A DNA stretch of 64,000 nt from Ciona savignyi. Taxonomy: Eukaryota; Chordata; Ascidiacea; Phlebobranchia; Cionidae. The stretch covers positions 237,202 to 301,201 of the forward strand of contig CH003327.1 in NCBI GenBank assembly GCA_000149265.1. The letters run 5' to 3'. Positions 36,701 to 49,900 of this stretch are shown one piece after another. A program made the position numbers and the translations under genes. The notes below the pieces were generated by a model that worked only from the letters and a program-made list of their open reading frames with translations, did no database searches and was not told where the DNA came from. Each line of letters starts with the position of its first letter. The first letter of the stretch is position 1.

Positions 36701-39700
36701 GAAAAGTTTAGAACTAGATTCCTAAAAGTGCAAAAGTGTTTAAGAAAAAATTTGATATTATTTAAAAATAAAAAAGGAAAAATAAGTGAAAAACGACTCA
36801 ATAATAACTAGATGGCATCACCTGCACTTCTCTGGTGTGTATTGGCCCCAATATCTCTGTTGCGATATCGCTTATCTCAGCACCTCCTTCCTTGGTGCTC
36901 CTATGCTTGGTTGATTGCTCTTCTATATGCAGTTTTGTTTTGCTCCGATCTCCAGCCGAGCAGGAACATGAGTCCAATTGTCGCTGTAGGTAGAAGTTTG
37001 TTATAATACTTGTGGTTGTGGATATGCCAGGAATTAAAAAATCATGAGGGAACATTGTAATGGCGGCAGTAATGGATAGTCCTTTTTATATCAAGAAGTT
37101 ATAACTAGCTTTGTTTTAATACATTTGACAGAATAATTGACAGAATGTTAAAATCAGGTAACAAGAGCTAATGGGGTGTATATTACATAATATAATGACT
37201 GCTTGATCTTTTATTTTTAGAGAAATCTAACTAATGTATTTTAGGTTGTAAAAAAAAGTATAGGCAATATCTGTTTAATCTGATGATAACATTGACAATT
37301 TTGCCAACAAATTTTATAATAATGTTATGACTTTCCCACCCACCATAATACAAGTGACAAACCGGTCCATAGTTAGTAACAAAATAATCTTAACATCCAA
37401 CAAGTATAAAGAATCGTTTTCATATTAATACAAATGTCATACAATTCGATTAGTTATCAAATCCATAATTTTTGCCTCACTTCTGTTATAACAATGATGG
37501 ACCTACCAAGTGTAAAAAGTCCAAATGAGGCAAAAGTCAGTGCATAAGACCATTCACTACCAGTAAAGTAATCGAAAGTCTTGGGCGACGTGCATTCTTC
37601 CATGTCCGTTTCATTCAGCTGCATTGGTTGTGGGCAAAGTGCAAGTGGATCACCTGTGATATTTGGAACAAACATTTTGTAATAGAACAAACATTTCATA
37701 TTTAATAAAATACATAATTTGTAACAAACTTCTTATTCTTAAATAAAAAAAAACATAGTGCAAAAAAGCAGCTGGGCTGTGGGCATGAGGCACTAGAAAT
37801 CTAGAATAATTGCCCTTGCCCATGTTATAATAATATATGTTGCCCCAGCAACAATACCATACCTGAATTTACTATTTTTTAGATATTATATTCATTTATC
37901 ATGTGCATAGAAAAACAGGTCAGTATAACATTTTCATTTTAAACACATTATTTAAATTACTGTATCAATGTACAGGGACACAACTATTATTTTGTATAAT
38001 CTATATCAGTATCCAGGGCAAATATTATAAACTAATGTATGCATACGCAAAAATACTATGTGAAAAGTTTTCCTATATATAATCACTTAGGCTACTGTTT
38101 ATTGGATAGCCTATCTATACCTGTAAATATGTTTATAGAAAAATATTAAGTAATTCTGTAAATGCAGTAAATTTATCAGATTATGACAACTTCGGAATTT
38201 CACCTACACGCATGGAAATGTGTAAAATCACATAATGGAAGAACATTTACTTAAGGATTTACCCAAGTATAATAAATGGATGGAAAGTGATAAATAAATT
38301 AAAAAGGCCAAAATATTCTTACTTGATAGCCACTGAAATGGATTTTGCTGAATATCAAAGTTGGGATCTAAATTCGGGTTGGTTCGTAATATCACATCGC
38401 GTATTGTTGTGTTTCTCACAAATTCGAGCTCAGAAGGGGTTAGCAAACTGTGAAGGTAAGGTGGTTGGTAAAGTGGGTCCATGGTAAGTTGTACACCACA
38501 GCTGAACAAACAACTTGTGGTTGTAACATCTTTATAATGATAGTTTAGGTCTTTCCTACTTAATTCCTTTACAAAATCACAAAAATGTCGACATTTTCAG
38601 GTGGTGTCGATTGGTTTGTTTGTGAATGCACTTAACATTAAAGTCTGGCCATGCAATCCAAATACTACGCAATCCAATCAGTAAAGGCAAACAAGAAACA
38701 CCTTTAATATACATAAAGAACCCAGTAGATTAATGGGTTCTACTAAAACTAAAAAAAACGTTTACACTGCAAAAGCTCCAGAAACCCAATGGTGGGTGCA
38801 GAGAATCTGACGATAACCTGTGTCATAAAGCATTCTGTGTTTTCCACATAACACATGAATATCCAATCCTATACTTCATCTTTAAATCATCACATCATCA
38901 ATCTCACCCATTTTTTGTATTCTCAAACCAAAATCGATCTCCATCTCGTATTCTGAGGAATTGGTCGCGGATAATCAATCGAAACAATTCCCCGGGACCT
39001 GTTGGCAGCGTCTCCAGCAGCCCACCAGTCCACACATCCATCTTGCTTATATCACCTCCGTGGGTATCATTCAAATCTTGTAACAGCTGAAAAGTAACTT
39101 AGTCATATCGATATAATAAAGAGTATTTTTTCTAAAAAAATTCAAAGCATGAACAAGTGACATGATATGCATTTTTACTCTTTATATTAGTATCATTACA
39201 TTGGAAATGAATGGTTTTGTTGACAATCAACATCTTTCATTTATTGTGAAATATTATTTTACTAAACATTTTAAACTATTATTTACATAAAAAAACAGTT
39301 TAGCTTATCAGAAAGTGCACAATAATACAAATAGTGCTCACAGTCAAGTTTCCAAAGCTATTAAAGTGTGTGGATGATGAGATTTGCATGACTTTCCANN
39401 NNNNNNNNNNNNNNNNNNNNNNNNNNNNNNNNNNNNNNNNNNNNNNNNNNNNNNNNNNNNNNNNNNNNNNNNNNNNNNNNNNNNNNNNNNNNNNNNNNGA
39501 CATTAAAAATCATACAGCAAAGATATGTTGGACTATTAGTTCGGTTAATTATATTATTAACTAAAACATTGTACTCACATTTCCACCATTATTTGCATTG
39601 TTTTGAAACAAGACTGGATTGATCTCTTCGAAGGTGACCCTCTTCTTGAGCCCAAAGCTTTCCCGAGCCGTGTTGTAGTCTGGTAACCCATGGTCCCGAC

Positions 39701-42700
39701 CCCTCTGTGGGAAGCAAGAATACAGTTCATATACGACTTCTTTATGCATTTCCGAAAATTTATTTAATAATGATAATTTTCTTATATTTGGAAGAATTAA
39801 ATTATTTGTGATACCCAACATATTTTTATGAATATAAATTGATTTGTGATACTTTTCTTATATTTGGAAGGATTAAATTATTTGTGATACCCAACATATT
39901 TTTATGAAAATAAATTGATTTGTGATACTTTCCTTATATTTGGTAGAATTAAATTAATTTGTGTTGCCTTATTTATATCGGTAATTTAATTTAATACGCT
40001 ACATTTTTTAAATAGGAAATTCAGTTTAAATTAATTTTTCAATATATGGCAAGAGAGAAATAGTGCCTTTTAAAGTTTTAAGCAACATAAAAGGATAACA
40101 ACATTTGCTTAATTGTATGTTAAGCCAAGTGATGCAGTTGTTTTTGCACTTTTATCGCGTTTATTGACACTAATTTGTTGATCAACTCTAAACGTTGAAT
40201 TAAAAACCGAAAATCTCATCAATATTATAAAATCTGTCTGGATCCCATTACTTTAAGGGGAATATTAGCTTAAATGATTAGAAGCTGGTGCAGAATCGTT
40301 AATACACCTGTTAATTTACAGAACCGAATGTGTGAACACACATTTAAAGCGTGACAGCAGAACAGTGGGAAGAGGGGCTAAGGACTATATTTGTCACTAA
40401 CATAAGCGGGACAAGGTAGTTAACTTGAGAGAAACGGTTATATCATAATATGTTAGTGAAAAAATACTTATGATATACCCAACCCCGCTCATGCTATAAC
40501 CCTTCCCGCCCCGCTGTCCAGCAGATTGGTAAAGCCCGTTGTAACAAGTTTTTAATTTTGATATATTTTTCTGTTTATTTAATAATACTACTAATTTTGT
40601 ATTTGAATCAATATAAAATATATACCTATAAGTACAATGTAAACTTACTTTATTGTTTTTTTGGCTTAGTACAATTAATTTTTGGCTTAGGTTAAAACTA
40701 AACCAGTGCATAATTGCGACCCTTACATGGGGATTCACCAAAAGGGTGTTTTTCACCATCTTATTAAATTATATATAGACATCTTATTAAATTATTAATT
40801 GGGTACGATAATAAAAAAATACGCTTGTAAATAAAGTTTTGAGTGATCTGTTATCGTATGGATTGCACACTGTGGAAACTTAGACAAGTTTTCTGAAATA
40901 AAGAATGCTCCCATGAATATCCCTTATTGAGCATTTAGGTTCGTTTACATTACACAATACCGTGGTTTCGCACATTACCCAATCTACCTTTAAATCACCA
41001 CCTATTTTAATTTTGCTCCCTAAATTAAAGAGAGAAACGTTTACCTGTATATTTAAAGCCATTAGATCGCGCCTTGAAAAATCCAAAGGTCCGAACACTG
41101 ATCCACGAAGATCGGGAGTAATTATATTGTCTTCTTTCTCGGCAATTTGGCTCGCCATTCCCATCAGCAGCTTGTCAATATCGGATTCTACAATCGCCTC
41201 CTGTGTATGATTAGGGTGGTAAGCAGATGTTCTAATCCTTCGTTGCAAATACTGTCGGCATTATTCGCTTTGTAGGCTATTATCTGGCGATCATAATTAG
41301 TCAGTTTCTGGTTTCGATATATTAACATTTCTTTCTTAGACCCGATTAAAATAGATGGTTTAAAAATCGATCTTAAATGTTTAACACACCGAAATGTAAA
41401 CTATTTGACTCCCAGAATGTGAACAACGTCTGTCGTTTTCCCATCTGTCTTAATCGAAAGTCACCAAATTACATACAGAAAATAATACTTGAAGAAGAAA
41501 TAAGTATAGAATTGAAACACCTATTTAACGTAACACAAATATATAAAATGGCGATCATTGGTTTAAAAATATTATATGAATGGCTAAACCACGAAAATCT
41601 GACATGCCACTTACAACCGAGTTCCAGTAGGTATTGCATGTGCGCAGCCCAGGCTTGTTGACGTGTGCTTCTTGGAATGCATGGCGATCTCCAGCGGTTT
41701 TCAGTGTTGTGTTAATGAATGTACATTCCCTTGTAGTGCTAAATATATAACACATTTTAGCTAACACCGTATCGCGTAAGAACACCAGCCTATATATTAT
41801 GGGGTCAATACCGACACCCAGGAAGAAAAACACAACTCCATTCATTTTTGATATAATACTTTATGATCGGACCCCAGTTTCTTGTTTTATCCCGTAAATG
41901 AGAAAGTGTAATAAGCGTTTTATACAAGAGCTATCGTCCGTTTACCGAGCGATGATTTATAGACGGAGATTCATTAGGCTTTGGCTTAACAATTATTTAG
42001 TTCATTAAACCATTTGCAATAGGAAAGGGGTAAATTACTATTCAAAGTTGCAACTTACGTGTTATATTTGCTCCGTCTAAAAACTCCGGGTGGAACAAGA
42101 GTGTGTCCGATCCTCATCGCCGCAGATTGGAAGACGTGGGTTATACCCGGGTGGATGGCTGATTTGTAGCCTGTGTGTGGGGCGAGAATAAAATGAAAAA
42201 CACAATGCCATAATTTGGGGTTAGGCTTGCCATTTTTATTGTTTTATCTGTGCAGTGAGACTGCAGCGAAACTTCGAGCAAATGACATCATAACGACTTT
42301 TGTTTTAACACAACAGAAGAAGGTATGTATGTACCTGTATAATTTGGCAAAGGCTCACAGGTCCCATTCAAGCCAAGAATGCCCGAACATTCTCCGAGGA
42401 ACAATGGGAGCCAGTCGTACATAATAATTTTCTGTGAAATACAAAGTGAGAAAATAAGTTTACTGGAAAGGATATTCATGGATATTTATGTTGTTCCCTA
42501 TACATGGAAAAACGCAAACAGCGTAAAACATAGCCTATCGTTCAGGAAAATAACCAAAATCGGCAGGAAAATTTAGTCGAGTAACTTTCCCCTGTTTTTT
42601 TACTAAATTAATCAACCTTTGACACAGGCTAATAGCTTCGGCAAATTCTCATTATCCATACGATTTCCAGATGGTCAACAGTCAACACAACTATTCTTAC

Positions 42701-45700
42701 AGGCAATCACCTGGTGGACTGCAATATTGAGAACTCTTGCTTCGTTGTAAACCTTCTCGTCGGACCAATTACCATGTTGATCACGTAAATATCGCGCCAA
42801 CCAATTGTGATGACGAAACCAAAGCATTCCAAATGCAAGAAGAAACGGATTTTCATTTCCTCTTGGGTTTCCTAGTCCTAGAGTAAATAAAGAACTATGT
42901 TGCAAGATTGATACAGGATTGTTTTAAACTACCTTTTAAATTGTTTAAAATGTATTGAATAATACAGATTAAATAAAAACTAAGCAAACGTTACTATAGT
43001 TTTCCTTTAAATATTACACCGAAGATAAAATATTGTCAAGACAAAATAAATGTATGTAACAAATAAAACATAATAATAAAAGAAACAAAATATAAAGCTT
43101 ACTAAAAAATCTGGTGGCGCTTTTTAACTCATGGTCACGTGGTGGTGGTGGATTTGCCAGGGGAAGTCCAAGGGAATTTTCGATAGGGAATTTCCCTTCC
43201 CCTTTATAGGAAGCTAATTCTCCTCTGCAATCAGTCGGATCTCCGCTCGGCAACAAAGTGTTATTTGCCGTTCTACCGGGACAATTCTTCTTCAGTAATC
43301 TCAATGCATCCGACCAGGCCTTGTTAATGCCGTAGGTGAGCCCGCCGTCGATGAAAGGAGTGATTTCGTTTAACTGTGATGTGCGAATAGGGTTAATACT
43401 TGGGCGTCTTGGGAGCGTATGAGGCGCTAAGTCGGGTATTCTGGATTCTTTGCCAAGCACATGGCAAAGTTATATGCAGTATTAAACTGTGCTATACCCA
43501 TGTAAGCTTGTGTTTCCATAAACAAGAATATAATACACCAACCGTAAACACATTGTAATCGCCAGAGAAATTTAACAATTGATACAAGTTGTCTTACATT
43601 ATTTATGTATGAATGACTAACTTATAACTAAGTAATATCGTAACCGACCAAGTTATAATTGTTGAACGGCTTAATGTTACCGACTAAGTCATAACTAAGT
43701 TATACCATACCCGACCAAGTTTTAATTGTTGAACGGCTTAATGTTACCGACTAAGTCATAACTAAGTTATACCATACCCGACCAAGTTTTAATTGTTGAA
43801 CGGCTTAATGTTACCGACTAAGTCATAACTAAGTTATACCATACCCGACCAAGTTTTAATTGTTGAACGGCTTAAAGTTACCGACTAAGTCATAACTATA
43901 AGTTAAACCGTAACCGACCAAGTTATATTTTAAAACGGCTGAATGTTACCGACCAAGTCATAACTTAGTTACGGCGTAACCGACCAAGTTAAATTTGTTA
44001 AACAGCTTAATGTTACGGACTACGGTATAACTAAGTTATACCGCACTCTACTAAGTTATAATTGCTAACCTGTTGGCGCGGGTTGTTCGGAGAATACCCG
44101 GTAGAGGACATGTCATACCTCGACCTGAGAAAGGGGATTTCAACTTCCCCAGTTCCGTTAGCATCGTACAGCGGATCACCCTTTGGTATCTTTATGTTGA
44201 AATACTCGGGAGGGCAACCAGGTCGCTGTGCGTCTAGAATTTCCTCCACGACTTGCTGCCCTGTTGGGTGTGTAGAGTGTCTTGTATTTGTGCGGATATG
44301 TAAAAAAGTCGGTTAGAGCCTCGGGTTTTAGCCGAAGGGTTATGTGTTCGAAACTAGCCGCTGGCTTAGTCGGTTGTATCCTTGGGCTGGACACTTAGTG
44401 GGCATCAGCTTAATCCAGTGGAATGATTGATTTAAAACATCAGATAAGTGCTAATCTTATACAACACACTACAATAGCTCGGTTAAGACGATAAAACATG
44501 ACAACTGCCGATGTGATAACGCATTTGCATTTTCTCACCCTGAGGGAAAAGCCTAAATATCCTATACTCATCTGATAAACACATAAAGAGTTATCGTAAA
44601 AAACGAAATTAGCGACGAATATAAAGTTGTCTTGGACTTGAATTTAGTGGTAAATGCAATACCCAGCTAGTAAGTTGAAATTGTATAAAGTTCAACAAAA
44701 GTGGTGGTTTTGGCAACCGGGCTATAGGCACAATACAATCTCACGATTACGCGTATTATATGATATCCTTTGTACCATAAAACGGGAAATCAATTAAGTA
44801 CTATGTTCTGTATCTTGACCCTTGGAAACGTAATATAATCAAGGTCAACAAACCAAAGCTTAGCACAAAGACATAGAGAAAAATGCCCAATATTAGCGCC
44901 CCAGCACGACATGGCCATTTTAATCCGTTAGGTGAGCCATGTGGTAACACCTGTAACTATACGTACCAAAAAAGACAAGCAGGGCTGTTCTGTTGGTAGA
45001 AGATCCCATCCCGGTATTTCCAGCCATCGTGTTTTGACTGATAGTTCGAGGATTCGGGCGTTCGCCGCCAGACGGCGCATAGGTTCCATCAGCATAATGT
45101 GACGGCAGGCTCCTTGTTAGTGGACCATCTATATATAGAAAATAATAAGACATTTTGCTTCTAAAAAAAGAATGTAAAATTGTCGTACTGCAAAGCTAGG
45201 ACTCATGCTACGATGCATGTTATAAATGATATAGCATTAGGAATATTCTGATTCTACGTCAAGCTAACGCAGCTATTGTGGTGTTAAATTGACCTATAGT
45301 TTAATATGTTTCAAAAACTTGACCTAGTTACAATGGGATTTACACGCGTTACGCTTATTGCCTTTACGGCATGGAAAATTCGAAGAATGAGTGAGCCGAA
45401 CACTTGTGTTAGAGGGGTTTCGGCCTTCAAAGGATTACTTCTTAATTTTTCAGACAATAACCCCCCACCGTGTAACGAGACCCGGTGCAATATTTACCAA
45501 CAATTATATAAAAAAAAAATTATTTTGGCTTATTATAATTATTATTAAAATAATTATTATTACATATTTGTGTTAATTTCTGATGTGACTTATTATTATT
45601 ATTATTAGTATATTATCAATGTATACACAATGGTACGTTACCAAACTTAATCAGTGCGGTAGGCACTAGGATACAATGACTACCCCTTAAGATTTTCATT

Positions 45701-46924
45701 TGTCAAAAATATATATATGCTTATATAATAGTTAGCAAAGCTTAGTCTATACAATAGTTAGATTGTCTTAGTTTTTTAGTTTTTTGGAAAGTTTAGTTTT
45801 TCTCTAAATAATTCCACTTGGTTCAGGCAATGTATCGTAATTTTCGTCCCCCAACTTTGTCGATTGACAGTTGCATCCTCAGTGTCGGTAGAGATTTTCC
45901 GATTGAAATTTCCCAGTAATTGTTTAGTTATACACACTAAACATAAATTAGAGTCAACCGTATCTCATTAATATTACAGACATTCTTTGTATAACCACAC
46001 GTATGCTGTTATACCGTAATTGTTTATCTCACAACGCATTCCATATCGTGTTTTAGTGTTAAATACATTATTATTGGGCATTAATCAATACACACACAAC
46101 AGCGGAAAAATAATACGAGAAAAAGGGCAAAAATAGTGGCAGAAAACCTCACCAACGGTGCCCCATTCTGGATGTGCCCTGTTGTTATACCATCCGTCAT
46201 ACGGAGGGTATTCCTTTTCCACCTCCTGTCCTGTGATGTCAATAATTTGCAATCAAACTCACAACCATGTGAAAAATGCAACTACGGTTTGATACATGTA
46301 CATAGTTCCGTTTCCCTTGTGTACATCTGTGTGCAAGGGTACGACGAGATAGCGTTATTACAAAAACGCATGGTATACCGTGAGTATTCATTTAAATACC
46401 ACGTTCCGGGTGGTTTCGATTGGACTTAAAGGTAAAGGCAATAGCACCAATCAAACCTACCGGGAATGGAAAGTTTCTTTTATCCAGTATCATTGGATTT
46501 GAATTTATTTAGCTCATTATCAGACGGATTCTTAGTTTGATCTTCAATATTGCCTCGATTTAGTCGATTTAAACCAATCAGTCAACCGTTTTACCATATA
46601 AGACATGTTGAAAATGGTCCAGTGGCCAAAAGGTGGGCATAGGATAATCGGACGGCCCAAGTGGTAAAACATTTTTTTACCCACGGGTATAAAGTGACTT
46701 ACGTAACCGTTTTATATATATCGCCACACAATACAAATAAACCTGAACCACCATATAAATTTAAAGGAATCCACAAACATAGAGGTTAAAACCATTAAAA
46801 ATTTGTTTTGTTTTCAATTTACAATTAACCTTTATTATAACTGTGTAATAAGTTTTTCTTTACCTTGGTTCCAATGCACGAATGGCAAAAGTAGGAGAAC
46901 GAATAACCGCACTTTCATGATCAT
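24740..46924 (-). CDS. DUOX: Dual oxidase (peroxidase-like domain + EF-hands + NADPH oxidase)
   Basis: Makes extracellular H2O2 from cytosolic NADPH. 31 visible exons, about 1,576 residues plus any in the 604-base gap. Exons, 5' to 3': 46864-46924, 46153-46230, 44967-45128, 44070-44260, 43103-43373, 42711-42877, 42335-42431, 42059-42170, 41615-41738, 41045-41200, 39579-39704, 38908-39086, 38323-38447, 37507-37653, 36822-36983, 36251-36412, 35690-35875, 34987-35206, 34245-34338, 33779-33951, 32463-32547, 29964-30157, 29315-29545, 28829-29012, 28383-28507, 27311-27490, 26893-27063, 26427-26585, 25840-25995, 25311-25439, 24740-24862. Signal peptide [12 protein letters not shown]; peroxidase-like domain to about 615 ([34 protein letters not shown]); TM1 near 650; EF-hand loops [12 protein letters not shown] and [14 protein letters not shown]3 heme histidines in MHRIIAW and MHILGH; FAD site [16 protein letters not shown] sites GGGIGVTPF and [10 protein letters not shown]-terminus HHFENF. 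Reading frame conflicts inside exon 15, and the exon 25/26 join is unresolved across the gap. Confidence 0.95.
25757..25828 (+). repeat. SINE family 1 tail fragment next to a DUOX splice donor
   Basis: GATTGCCCGCGTGTTAACCC, TTTTCCCATTCACGGGGATA and TTATCCTATCC are the SINE 3' end. On the gene's strand it begins 11 bases into the intron after exon 29 (donor GT at 25838-25839). Confidence 0.8.
27116..27209. repeat. 31-bp tandem repeat, three copies
   Basis: Unit aaattttcagttagataata (first 20 of 31 bases) starts at 27116, 27147 and 27178. The first two copies are identical and the third has drifted. It lies in the DUOX intron between exons 26 and 27. Confidence 0.9.
27518..28121. other. Assembly gap (604 N)
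   Basis: Run of N inside DUOX, between exon 25 and exon 26. The length is not a round number, so it may be an estimate from paired reads. It falls where the end of the fifth membrane helix should be encoded. Confidence 0.99.
28222..28318 (+). repeat. SINE family 1, 3' fragment
   Basis: GGGCGTGAGGTAATCTGATG, GCCCATGTGTTAACCTCCTT and CACAGGGATAAACATGAATA are the SINE 3' half. Just right of it, a short direct duplication (attattaaaataaacaaa twice) runs up to DUOX exon 25. Confidence 0.8.
30715..30884 (+). repeat. SINE family 1, degenerate copy
   Basis: GTGTCCTGGGGCAAG, TACCACACTGCAATAGCCTC and GGTACGAGGT match the body in plus orientation. It abuts the next copy tail to tail, so the two form an inverted pair. 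Confidence 0.6.
30885..31178 (-). repeat. tRNA-derived SINE family 1, near full length
   Basis: One of the best-preserved copies: tail GGATAGGATATTCATG on the plus strand, then the body, then the tRNA-like head ending GCCAGACTAACCGGCCG. Confidence 0.88.
38720..38873 (+). repeat. SINE family 1, 5'-truncated copy
   Basis: CCCAGTAGATTAATGGGTTC, ACACTGCAAAAGCTCCAG, GAATCTGACGATAACC and CATGAATATCCAATCCTATA. It ends about 35 bases from DUOX exon 12. Confidence 0.75.
39399..39498. other. Assembly gap (100 N placeholder)
   Basis: Exactly 100 N, the usual convention for a gap of unknown size. It lies in the DUOX intron between exons 11 and 12, whose frames join properly. Confidence 0.99.
39779..39962. 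repeat. 76-bp tandem repeat, about 2.4 copies
   Basis: The block cttatatttgg recurs at 39781, 39857 and 39933 with a constant 76-base period and few differences. It lies in the DUOX intron just upstream of exon 11. Confidence 0.85.
43612..44066. repeat. 67-bp satellite array, about 7 units
   Basis: The marker gaacggc (or close variants) recurs at 43664, 43731, 43798, 43865, about 43933 and about 44000, a period of 67-68 bases. The three central units are almost identical and the outer ones more diverged, as expected from unequal exchange. Each unit is a loose dimer of CCGACCAAGTT and CCGACTAAGTC blocks. It fills most of the 696-base intron between DUOX exons 5 and 4 and runs into the exon 4 donor. 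Confidence 0.93.
44308..44570 (+). repeat. tRNA-derived SINE family 1
   Basis: Plus-strand copy: GTCGGTTAGAGCCTCGGG, B-box region GTTATGTGTTCGAAACTAGC, then the body and ATATCCTATA. It begins about 47 bases from the exon 4 acceptor of DUOX, so exon 4 is flanked closely by a SINE and a satellite. Confidence 0.8.
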
Positions 46925-49900
46925 CAGCACGGAGAAACGCACTATATAACCTGCTTCGTATCTACAGCGGAAACATAAATAGAGTGATCAGTTTTGATAA
47001 CACAGACCGGAGGCGCAGCAGTGCTGGTATATAGTAACTGGTTTATCTGTGTTGCGGGCATGCGGCCGAATTTTCACGATTTTAAACAGAACAAACCACT
47101 TGACAATCCCCAAATAACAGACACATATAATTTTCACTCTTACATATTTTTGACGTTGCTTTTCCCTTTATAATACAAGCCTTTACCCGGCTCTGTTAGC
47201 CACTGCCAGCATATATAATTTCCTTGGTGAAACAAAAAAGGAAAACTCTAATAATGAGTGTGTGACTGAATGGTAACTCAGACGTTTATGCAGCAATATT
47301 TTGTTACAAAAAAGGTCTCAATTATGGTTCGACAATTAGCTCCGTAAAATAAGTTAAAGAAAGCTACACCCGTTGTGGAAACAACACAATAGTGGGCTGA
47401 CGTTTCTACAATGTGCAGTTGATTCTAGCCTTGTATCTATGCCAGGAATATTCTAGCTCCTAAACGTATCTCTAGGGTTCACTTTTTCAACTATACATGC
47501 CTGTAATAAACCTATGTATAAAAGGTGATTCTATATTTCTTGTATTGAAGCAATGCCACAGATAATTAGTTTCCACCCACAAACAGTACACTTTCGTCCC
47601 TAAACGCTGCTGTACCTCTAACTACGCGATACATTGTTATTAATTTAATCCTGGCGGAACCAAACTGCAGCGCCATTCCCCTATTTCGATCGTTTTTTTA
47701 TCTAATATGCTACCATATTTTGTATTGTTTTGCTGTCAAAGGCAACAAGGCCTACGCAATAATCGACGGACTATCAACTATTGACCGAACCCGGTCATCG
47801 AGTGCAGAGTGCACATTTCCTCTGCGGCACGAATCACACTAATCTATGGCTCCCGGATGAGTAAACTGTACCAACTCATTGTTTTGTTGCAATAATTGGA
47901 GGATTAAACTCCCGTGTTCCAACAAAGAATACTTCGACTTAATTCTGTGTCACGCAATGAAATTGTGTTTCTTGAAAATATTTTTTTTTAGTTTATAAAT
48001 TTCACATTTTCTATAATTTATCTGTGGTTAAAACAATATAAACACAGAAGCGGCTAACCGCCAATCATAACTTATACAAAGCCGTTGTATGGAAAGTCTC
48101 TCTCTACAAGAGTATCGATAACTTTAGCCCTTCATTGAAGGAATAGTATGTTGTTTTAAGAATGTTTGATTGAAAAGATTAGATTATTTTATTTGAATAT
48201 GATCTAACGGTGCATTTAATTTGAAAGTTTTACATGCGATCTTCTATGTACTGTACCCGGTCTAATTTGAAATGTTTTCTTCTCTGTACTATTTTCACGG
48301 GATATACATTTTATACGAAACTGTATAGGACTATTACTGGCGACGATAATGCTTCTTAAAGTAACCTTTTAACTGTTGTGCTGATTACAATGCGTGTGTC
48401 TACGATATACGCGCGAATGAGTAAACACATTAAGAATAGTTTTATGCATTATAATATTGTCGGACAGTACCCATATACACCCCATTCTGCAAACTCTTGA
48501 GTTTAACATGGTATATTATATGGAATAGGATCAGAAATTCTAAGTTGTAAAAACCTAATTATCAAGCTTGCAAAAATAGGTATTAGCTGATGCTGCCACG
48601 GTCTATATATTGCAGACTTCTTTAACAAACGATATGTATGAAATAAAGCGAATGGGAGGCCAACATATATATATAAGGTTATCAGGTGATCGATTTATTA
48701 ATAGATGCTCTTTATAGTCTGTCTATTTTTATACGTCTAACCCTTTTTCTTCTTTTCTTCCTTTCAGGTCGTTTTGCAACAAATATAATAGATGTTTGTT
48801 TTATACGAACAATCTATACGACTTGATGACGAAACTGCTGTTTCCGCCACTGTACTTTTATACTCGGGGCCTGGTTCTTCGCAAACAGTAGTATTTATCG
48901 TAAATCACCGGCGTTTTTATCACGGTTGGGTTAAAGCTTGGAATTTTGTACAATTGTCAACCGCCGCGGCTCGACGCAGGTCTAACTTTGGGTAGCGCGG
49001 TGATGTTACGGAGCGGAGTCATTATAAACAAGGTTTTAACAACAATGCCCATTTAGACAGTGAAACGGCGGGTAAACCTACGGGCTTAACGGGCATTCAT
49101 TATATATGTAATACGTAGCGCCCTGTTTCAATTGTATTCATTTATTTCCTGTAATTTATCACAGATTTCTAGTGAATCAGACGATGGCGGGTAGTTGTTT
49201 CGAACGGTCATTTGGGACTACGGCGTTATTCTGTAACACTTTTATAGTACGCGGCCGGACGGGTGTTTGTTTCTTAAGCCCGTGACCGAGCATCATACCA
49301 AAATAAACACCTATCTGGTGACATGCAAGCATGTGTGTGAACCAGGCCGTAGTGCGTATATGTAAAAATGGTAGGAACTTATTTACACTAGTTTTTTTAC
49401 ACTGCACCTTGACCAGAACCCTTTACATCATTTCTGAAATGATCAAACAATTAATTAAACCTGTTAATTAATTCGCATAAGGTTCTTGTACATTGTGTTC
49501 AACCTGCCCTGAATATTGCTCGTTATACAACACGATTAACTCGTGTTTGAGAAAAATATATCCAGTGAGTCTATATTGGTCTATGTTTGATTAGTTCACA
49601 GTAGAGCCAAGGATGTGCGTTTAACTTCATAGGAACCTGTCACACTGACATCACCTTCCCCCCAAAACTATGTTTGCAGAGCCACACTAAAAAGTTGACG
49701 CTAAAATACGTAGTAATGTTTTATTATATCTTTTCAAAATCGATAATTAAAAAAGTGAACTTTACTTAAAGTCCAGAAGTTGTCCGAATCATACTGGCAA
49801 AGTGCTTATCTTTATTTTGGCGTTATTCATACGATATGTGACCATATAACTTTAACCCACACTTCCGCAGGAGTTCAACAAAACTCCGCAGTTATCATTT

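Noticed and set aside
46130-46430. 97-codon plus-strand ORF near the DUOX start
   Set aside because: Antisense to DUOX exon 2 ([14 protein letters not shown] on the minus strand), which joins exons 1 and 3 in phase.
48792-48995. 67-codon ORF on the plus strand in the gene-free interval
   Set aside because: No recognisable domain, no in-phase neighbouring exons, and length within chance expectation. It does not resemble DUOXA.
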